DNA of 64,000 nt from Plantago major (lineage: Eukaryota; Streptophyta; Magnoliopsida; Lamiales; Plantaginaceae): NCBI GenBank assembly GCA_026545765.1, contig CM048840.1, positions 19,100,765 through 19,164,764 on the forward strand, given 5' to 3'. A program made the translations under genes and the position numbers. The notes under the pieces were generated by a model. That model had not been told where the DNA came from and searched no databases. It saw only the letters and a list, made by a program, of their open reading frames with translations. Positions 58,904-64,000 of this stretch are shown here, piece after piece. Numbering within the stretch: the first letter of the stretch is position 1; every line of letters begins with the position of its first letter.

Positions 58904-59340
58904 ACCACTTGTGACGCTCCCTACCACAGAACTTGCATTCCAACAGATCTACATCCTCCTCTCAATACACCATGCACATGTTCCGACAACCAAAAAAGTA
59001 CTCAACAGGCGGCCTCAAATCCCGCCTCTCCCTCCATTGGAGGTATGCCATGGACGGTGCTTCCTCACCATGATGAATTCATACATGATACTCAGGCATG
59101 AATCCATTACGTCTCAAGTGCTCGAATACCGCTGTAGGAGTCATAAATTGCTTGTTTCTGTAGGTTTCCAATGTGCAAGGACACTTTATCAACCCCCCAT
59201 TTGCACAAGCCGGACGTCCCATGGCAAACGCGATGAAACCGTTAACCCCTTTTACAAAACTCCTACAAACTCTGTCATTTACCGCCGTACGATCGTACAT
59301 CCATGAACGGTTGGAATTCATTAGATACTTTTGTAACCTG
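58904..59340 (-). pseudogene. Duplicated 5' fragment of the CACTA transposase
   Basis: 59318-59082 encodes MNSNRSWMYDRTAVNDRVCR, then FIAFAMGRP and MTPTAVFEHLRRNGFMPEYH, a diverged copy of the transposase N-terminus, ending in a stop. Continuing to 58904, the sequence jumps to a copy of the CxxC block (57823-57915), skipping about 440 bp of the parent. It is a decayed internal duplication upstream of the main frame. Confidence 0.8.
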
Positions 59341-60229
59341 ACACGTTCCAATTGATTAGATCGTATTTAATTGATTAGATCGATTCCAATTCTGCCAGGA
59401 TTGTCGAGATAAATTGTTATTATACGTTCCTTATAATTTCATGATTAATTATTAAGTGTTCGATATGTTACAAAATTTCCCATGTATTTTAACCATTTCA
59501 ACCACTTACTACTACGAGTTATAAATTATAAATTACACGTTAATATAATCAACAAATGGTCTCAAAACACTTAACTAAATCCTCGTAATCTAGTACATAT
59601 ACGAATTTATCAAATCAAAACGACTTAACATTATACTAATTAGCAATCTAATTGATAGCAATCTCAAAGTTAATTAACTAAATCTTAACATTATACTAAT
59701 TAACTAGTAATACTAATTTGATATATATACTTAACATTAAACTAGTCGAAATTAACAAAATTCCCAAATTTGTCAAAAAATTAGGGTTTCAAAACACTAA
59801 TGGTAATACATATACAAAAACATCAAACATGAAAATCAAGCTTAATCAATCAATCATCAAACACTAAATCAATTTCACAACAAAATCAATCAATTGACAA
59901 CCCCAAGCTTAACCCACTACTTCATATAACATATACTAGCTACCATAATTGTTTACAAACATACAATTGATCCAAATTATCAAAAATTCCAAATTTAGAA
60001 TAGTTAGGGTTTAGCCTAATAACTTCAAATTGCGGTAAAAATAGCCGGAGAAGGATGAAATTGATCGACCACCCAAGCTCCTTGTCCCACGAGCTTCGAA
60101 TTGACACCAAGATTTGCCAGAATGGTGGAGTTTTGGCCGGAAAGTGGAGAAAACGAAGAGAGGAGGAAGATTGATGAAGCATACTGAAAATGGTGAAAAT
60201 GGGGCTTCAGCCCGTATTTCAATATTTTC

Positions 60230-60445
60230 TAGCGACGGAACGCTATCCGTCGCTAGGACCGACGGATAATCTATCCGTCGTAAATTTTTGATTTTTTTTT
60301 TTAAATAAAATTAAAACTCCACACATTAGCGACGGATAAAATTATCCGTCGCTCTGTAGCGACGGATAACTTTTATCCGTCGCTAAGGGTAGCGACGGAT
60401 TAATTCCGTCGCTACCCTTAGCGATTCGTCGCTATATCCGTCGCC
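60230..60445. repeat. CACTA subterminal repeats, right side
   Basis: The same GCGACGGAT/ATCCGTCGC words as the left side, about ten copies, pair into local hairpins. Confidence 0.9.
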
Positions 60446-60699
60446 CCTTTTCGTCGTTTTTCCCGCTTTTTTAGTGCTCACGAGCTAGTAAAGCTCAAAC
60501 CCGAGTATCTTGACTCAAGCGACTCAAATCGGAGCTGTTTTAGCTCCGGCGATGAGTTGTAAAGCTCAAAACCGGAGCTGTAAAAGCTCCTCACCGGAGT
60601 TGTATGTTAGAGCTCCGATCGGAGCTTTTTTTTAAGTAGGAAGAAAAGGAGGGAGAAAGAAGAAGATGGAGGAGGGAGGAGGAAGAAGAATGTTGACCA

Positions 60700-60815
60700 A
60701 GATTGGAGGTGGTGGAAGATGGTGGTGGTGGTGGTGGTGGTGGTGGAAGAAGGTTGAAGAAGAAGAAGAAGAAGAAGAAGAAGAAGAAGAAGGAGGAGGA
60801 GGAAGAGGAAAAAAA
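60700..60815. repeat. GGT/GAA microsatellites in the foldback right arm
   Basis: (GGT)n near 60721-60745 and (GAA)n near 60757-60790 are expanded relative to the left arm (ACCTTCTTCCACCACC near 53687). Serine- and lysine-rich open frames here are artefacts. Confidence 0.85.
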
Positions 60816-61129
60816 ATTGGATATATTTTGTAAAATAAAATTTTATTGGGGTTTAATTTACAATAATATTGAGTCATTGTTGCAATTTATAAAACAATAG
60901 AGTCAAATGTGTATTAAATTGAAGATTGTAAATTGAAACCAAGCCCAACAAATTTTCTTTTCCATTTATTTTTTTCTGGTGAACTCAAAAATCAGATTTT
61001 GATTGTATCTGTAATTGTTTGAATAGAAGGGATTAAATTGTAATTGGCTCACAAACGTTATTTCCCCAAATAATAATGGAATACCAGTTGGCGTAAACGA
61101 CTTTTAAACTCTTTTTATTTGATCTTCTG

Positions 61130-61131
<2 letters not shown>

Positions 61132-61220
<89 letters not shown>
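61132..61220. repeat. (TA)n microsatellite, about 44 units
   Basis: A perfect TATATA run ending CCGTTGC. Confidence 0.95.
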
Positions 61221-61224
<4 letters not shown>

Positions 61225-63358
61225 TGCAGAGGAATACAGTAATCGGAATATACATTTTACAGTTACGTGACAAATGCACCATGCTTATCCTCAAGTGTCA
61301 CACAAGTTGTTAATGATGGGGGGCAAGCATGCACCAATAGCAGCCTACAGAGTGCAGACCCAGATGGGGTATAGGAGCATTCGATCCCCAGGATTTGAAA
61401 AAAGAATTGTACACGTAATGTTTCGATAATTTAAGAGTTCCCGTAACTCCGTAATACTTCCATATACCCAAGTTTCAAATTTTGAATCCGCTCTTCAGCC
61501 TATAGTACTACATAGAAAAAATATTTTAGGCTATGTTCTCTTTATCTGGACAAAACAGATTGAACAAGCTTATTTGTAGTGTAAAATACAACTAAATAAA
61601 TTTGATCTGAACTGAAATTAATAATTAATAATTTTTCAGATGAAAATAACAGATACTTACATTGTATGGGGAATGTGCTGAGTAGTTGAACAAATATCTA
61701 ACTTCTCTAAAACTCAAGCTGTCACTGACATGCTTAAAGATCTAGCCAGACAACAAATATAAGTCCTTCAGTCTATTAAAAAAAATATGGAAAATTACAC
61801 CAGCTCCCCCTAGTAAACACCCCCCACTCATTGTAGTCTCTGACATTTTAATAATTACAGATTGGTCCATTTTCTAATTTTAAAGTTTACCTTCCAAACA
61901 TGGCCTTATCTTACCTCACATATCTTCACTTTCCTTCTTATTCAACAATAAATCAATTTTCGCACCATTTCAATAAAATTTGTTAGATTTTATCATCATT
62001 GTTGTTCTATAGACGAACCATAGTTTGACCGTTAAATAATACACTACACGTGCTTCTGACACAATAATACGTGCAACGTGTTATTTATAATTCTAATATT
62101 TTATTTTCTAATATCATAGAAATATTCTCAATTTTGTGCATCATTATAACTCAAGTATCTTATTTGCAAACACCATACGAATAATTCTAGCTAGTGTTTT
62201 ATTTCCTAATATGATACGAATAATTTTAGTATTTTATTTGCCAACTTTGGCTCAAGTTTTAAATTTAATTTACATTTCACATATATATCTTACTCATTCA
62301 ATTTTAATTTGGTGCATACATGCCTTTTTCTGATTAAGGTTCCGTTCTAGTTCGTTGATGTGATTATTACCTTTTATTTATATTTTTAGAATTTTTTTTT
62401 TTTTTTGAGTTATGTTGTTGTATAGTTAATAACGTATTATTTTAGTTTTTTGTTGAATTTCATTTGATACCTCTACTAGATACCTCAATGATATTATTGG
62501 TACTACATATTTAGGTTTGAAGTATCATAATTTGACCTGTACTACTTAAATGGCAAACTCACCTAACGAAGCATTAGATAAATGGAGGAAATAAAATATA
62601 ACAAAAAACTTGGCTCAAGTTTGAATAAACTTTTTAATTTACCTTAAATTTAATACGTTCAATATCTTACACATTCTATTTAAATTTGGTGCTAACACGT
62701 GTCCTTTATTTTATATGATTATATCCCTTTTATTTATATTTTGAGCAATAATCATTGTTTACATTAATTTTTTAATAAAATGAATGTTTATAATAGAATT
62801 GTAAATTGTAAATTAAGGATGTGTTTGGCTACAATTTGACCTTTAGATTATATTGTTATTGATTTGTAAAATCTTTTCTAATGTGTTATTGTTGATATGT
62901 CAGGGACTCCGTTGTTATTACAAAATTTATTAGGGAGCAAATGTAATTCACCCAAAAAAAATAACAATAAAAGTTATTAAAAAAAAAAAGAATGAATGAA
63001 TGAATCACCAAGCGTCTAAAAGATCCGGACGTGAAAGAATGGTAAGTGTTTGGAAATCAGAATCAAGTTAATTTACACCAGAAAGTGAACAATCTCAGAG
63101 GAACAAGTTCCATATAAATCCGCAGATCGAATATAGCAACACATTTCTTGCAACTGACACGAGCACATACACATAATACACCTTAAGTTAATATAGAATG
63201 AATTAAGCAGCAAGAACATGAGTAGAAGATATAAGGACCTGTCAATAACACGGAATCGACACATACATGGGTATGAAGTTGCCTCAGCAAAAAACGCTTC
63301 TTCATTATGCAACACCGTGAGTTTGACAGACATTATGAAAGAAAGAAGTAAAACTGAA
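61221..63358. other. Intergenic, no supported gene
   Basis: AT-rich, with a T-run at 62394-62406 and a TGAA-type short repeat near 62992-63005. 61520-61680 resembles the inverted-repeat element near 2483 (GGCTATGTTCT, TGATCTGAACTGAA). The last 300 bp is the 3' region of the sphingosine kinase gene. Confidence 0.5.
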
Positions 63359-63508
63359 TCACTTCTTAACACAAGGAGACCGACCAATAAGTCTGCATTG
63401 TTCTGGGAGTAATGAACAAATAACCTGACCGTTTACTGGGAACAGTTCACCATCGATCCCGCAGCCGTTGTGTGTGCTTTTTCCAGGTTTCACTCTCACT
63501 GACTTCAC
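63359..63508 (-). CDS. Sphingosine (long-chain base) kinase, last exon only
   Basis: The minus-strand exon begins after an AG acceptor (63510-63509) and ends at TGA 63361-63359. It encodes 49 residues: VKSVRVKPGKSTHNGCGIDG, then ELFPVNGQV, then SLLPEQCRLIG and RSPCVKK. These blocks are the C-terminal end of plant sphingosine kinases, which phosphorylate sphingoid long-chain bases in abscisic-acid and stress signalling. The remaining exons lie at higher coordinates. None was recognised up to the window edge, so the previous intron probably exceeds 490 bp. The exon is phase 0 at its start. Confidence 0.8.
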   Translation of the reverse strand: MKSVRVKPGKSTHNGCGIDGELFPVNGQVICSLLPEQCRLIGRSPCVKK

Positions 63509-63584
63509 CTGCATTTTATATGAATATTCATTCAATGGGGGATGATAATCAGCAGTAACGTAGTATATGCTATGTTTCGCAGAA

Positions 63585-63775
63585 CTATATGATAAGCTAA
63601 ATGTTAGTACTTGATTAGTTATTTAATAAGTTAGTTGATTTTCCAAATATAGAATATAACAGCAAATACAAAGTTAAGCTACCTATCAAATCAGCTTACA
63701 TTATAAGCTACCAGCTAGGTTTTTATGTAACTTACTTCATTGATGAGCTGATAAACTAGTGGTAAACAAAGTCCT
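63585..63775. mobile_element. MITE-like element related to 31135-31440
   Basis: GATAAGCTAAATG, ATAAGCTACCAGCTAG and GATGAGCTGATAAACTAG are followed by TAAACAAAGTCCTA. The words and the right end resemble the element near 31135. It lies in the last intron of the sphingosine kinase gene. Confidence 0.4.
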
Positions 63776-64000
63776 ATTAATTTGGAACCAGAACTTATTT
63801 CTGCTACCAAATTTTATATATTTAGAAATGAAGGGTTCGGTGCAGAGTTTGTGAAAACGTAAAACATTTTCTGGGGGATATATACAAAATGTGGAGATTT
63901 GGTGCAAGTTATATATAACACGAAAGGGTGTCATGCATTTCCCCATTACTCCACCTAACATTTATGATACACAGCGACAACAAGATGTTTGGGAATGAAA

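Larger units (their letters stand above)
53854..60476 (-). mobile_element. CACTA (En/Spm) DNA transposon, 6.6 kb, defective
   Basis: The left end is CACTACAAAAAAACTGG (53854) and the right end is TTTTTTAGTG (60476), inverted CACTA termini. A 3-bp CTC duplication is exact on both sides (53851-53853, 60477-60479). Both subterminal regions (53875-54180, 60230-60445) are packed with GCGACGGAT and its complement, the usual transposase-binding repeats. Inside, reading on the minus strand, are a TNP2-type transposase frame and a second transposase-like gene. Both are damaged, so movement would depend on another copy. Confidence 0.95.
53480..61030. mobile_element. Older inverted-repeat (foldback) element split by a CACTA insertion
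   Basis: The flanks of the CACTA element are complementary. The left arm contains CACCTCCAATCTTGGTCAAC (53722), CTTTTCTTCCTACTTAAAA and GGGGAGGAGCTTTTACAG (53830-53847). The right arm contains the complements CTGTAAAAGCTCCTCACCGG (60569), TTTTAAGTAGGAAGAAAAG (60630) and GTTGACCAAGATTGGAGGTG (60692). The match fades outward to AATTACAGATA-like ends near 53510 and 61010. The unmatched centre (about 60480-60560) is the loop. The limits are approximate and no target duplication was found. Confidence 0.7.

Noticed and set aside
60632..60900. Poly-Ser/Pro/His and poly-Lys frames
   Set aside because: Translations of GGT and GAA microsatellites in the foldback arm.

Overview
The window is nuclear DNA of a flowering plant, most likely a eudicot. 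The evidence is AT-rich sequence, GT-AG introns, plastid-targeted nuclear genes, plant-only families (KEG, ARGOS/OSR, P-class PPR, thioredoxin z) and plant-type Copia, CACTA, Stowaway-like and hAT-like elements. I cannot name the species from sequence alone.

Layout. 1-6.7 kb is gene-free and contains inverted-repeat elements, including a clean Stowaway-like MITE. 6.7-10.05 kb and 14.84-17.64 kb are two copies of one segment. The first carries an intact NAD(P)H:quinone oxidoreductase (NQR) gene. The second carries an NQR pseudogene broken by two 2-bp deletions. Between them (about 10.17-14.07 kb) lies a region with inverted ends that encloses a chimeric gene relic: LRR exons joined to exons of an unidentified protein through a 49-bp piece of chloroplast 23S rRNA. 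20.9-30.9 kb is the gene-rich part: an AED3-type aspartic protease (+), a SecE-like plastid translocase subunit (-), thioredoxin z (+) and an intronless P-class PPR protein (+). The SecE-like and thioredoxin z genes are divergent and both look plastid-targeted. 31.5-33.4 kb is a partial, broken copy of the thioredoxin z gene that itself carries a 443-bp insertion with a 15-bp target duplication. A small ARGOS/OSR growth regulator (-) follows at 34.3 kb. At 36.5-39.4 kb is a young, internally deleted Copia element with GATCA target duplications.

41.2-52.2 kb is one large gene on the minus strand. It is a complete KEG-type E3 ligase with RING, kinase-like, ankyrin and twelve HERC2-like repeats. 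I resolve it as 16 exons encoding 1674 residues. Its 1.96-kb intron holds a cluster of AGCATC motifs, and one intron uses a GC donor. 53.0-53.5 kb is the 3' end of a LINE-like element. 53.85-60.48 kb is a defective CACTA transposon with exact CTC target duplications, nested near the middle of an older inverted-repeat element. The right edge (63.36-63.51 kb) holds the last exon of a sphingosine (long-chain base) kinase gene that continues outside the window.

The genes do not form a pathway. The story of the region is recurrent segmental duplication and decay (NQR, thioredoxin z, the CACTA transposase) combined with nested transposon insertion around a few conserved single genes. Splice sites were chosen by reading-frame continuity and protein-family similarity recalled from knowledge; no searches were run.
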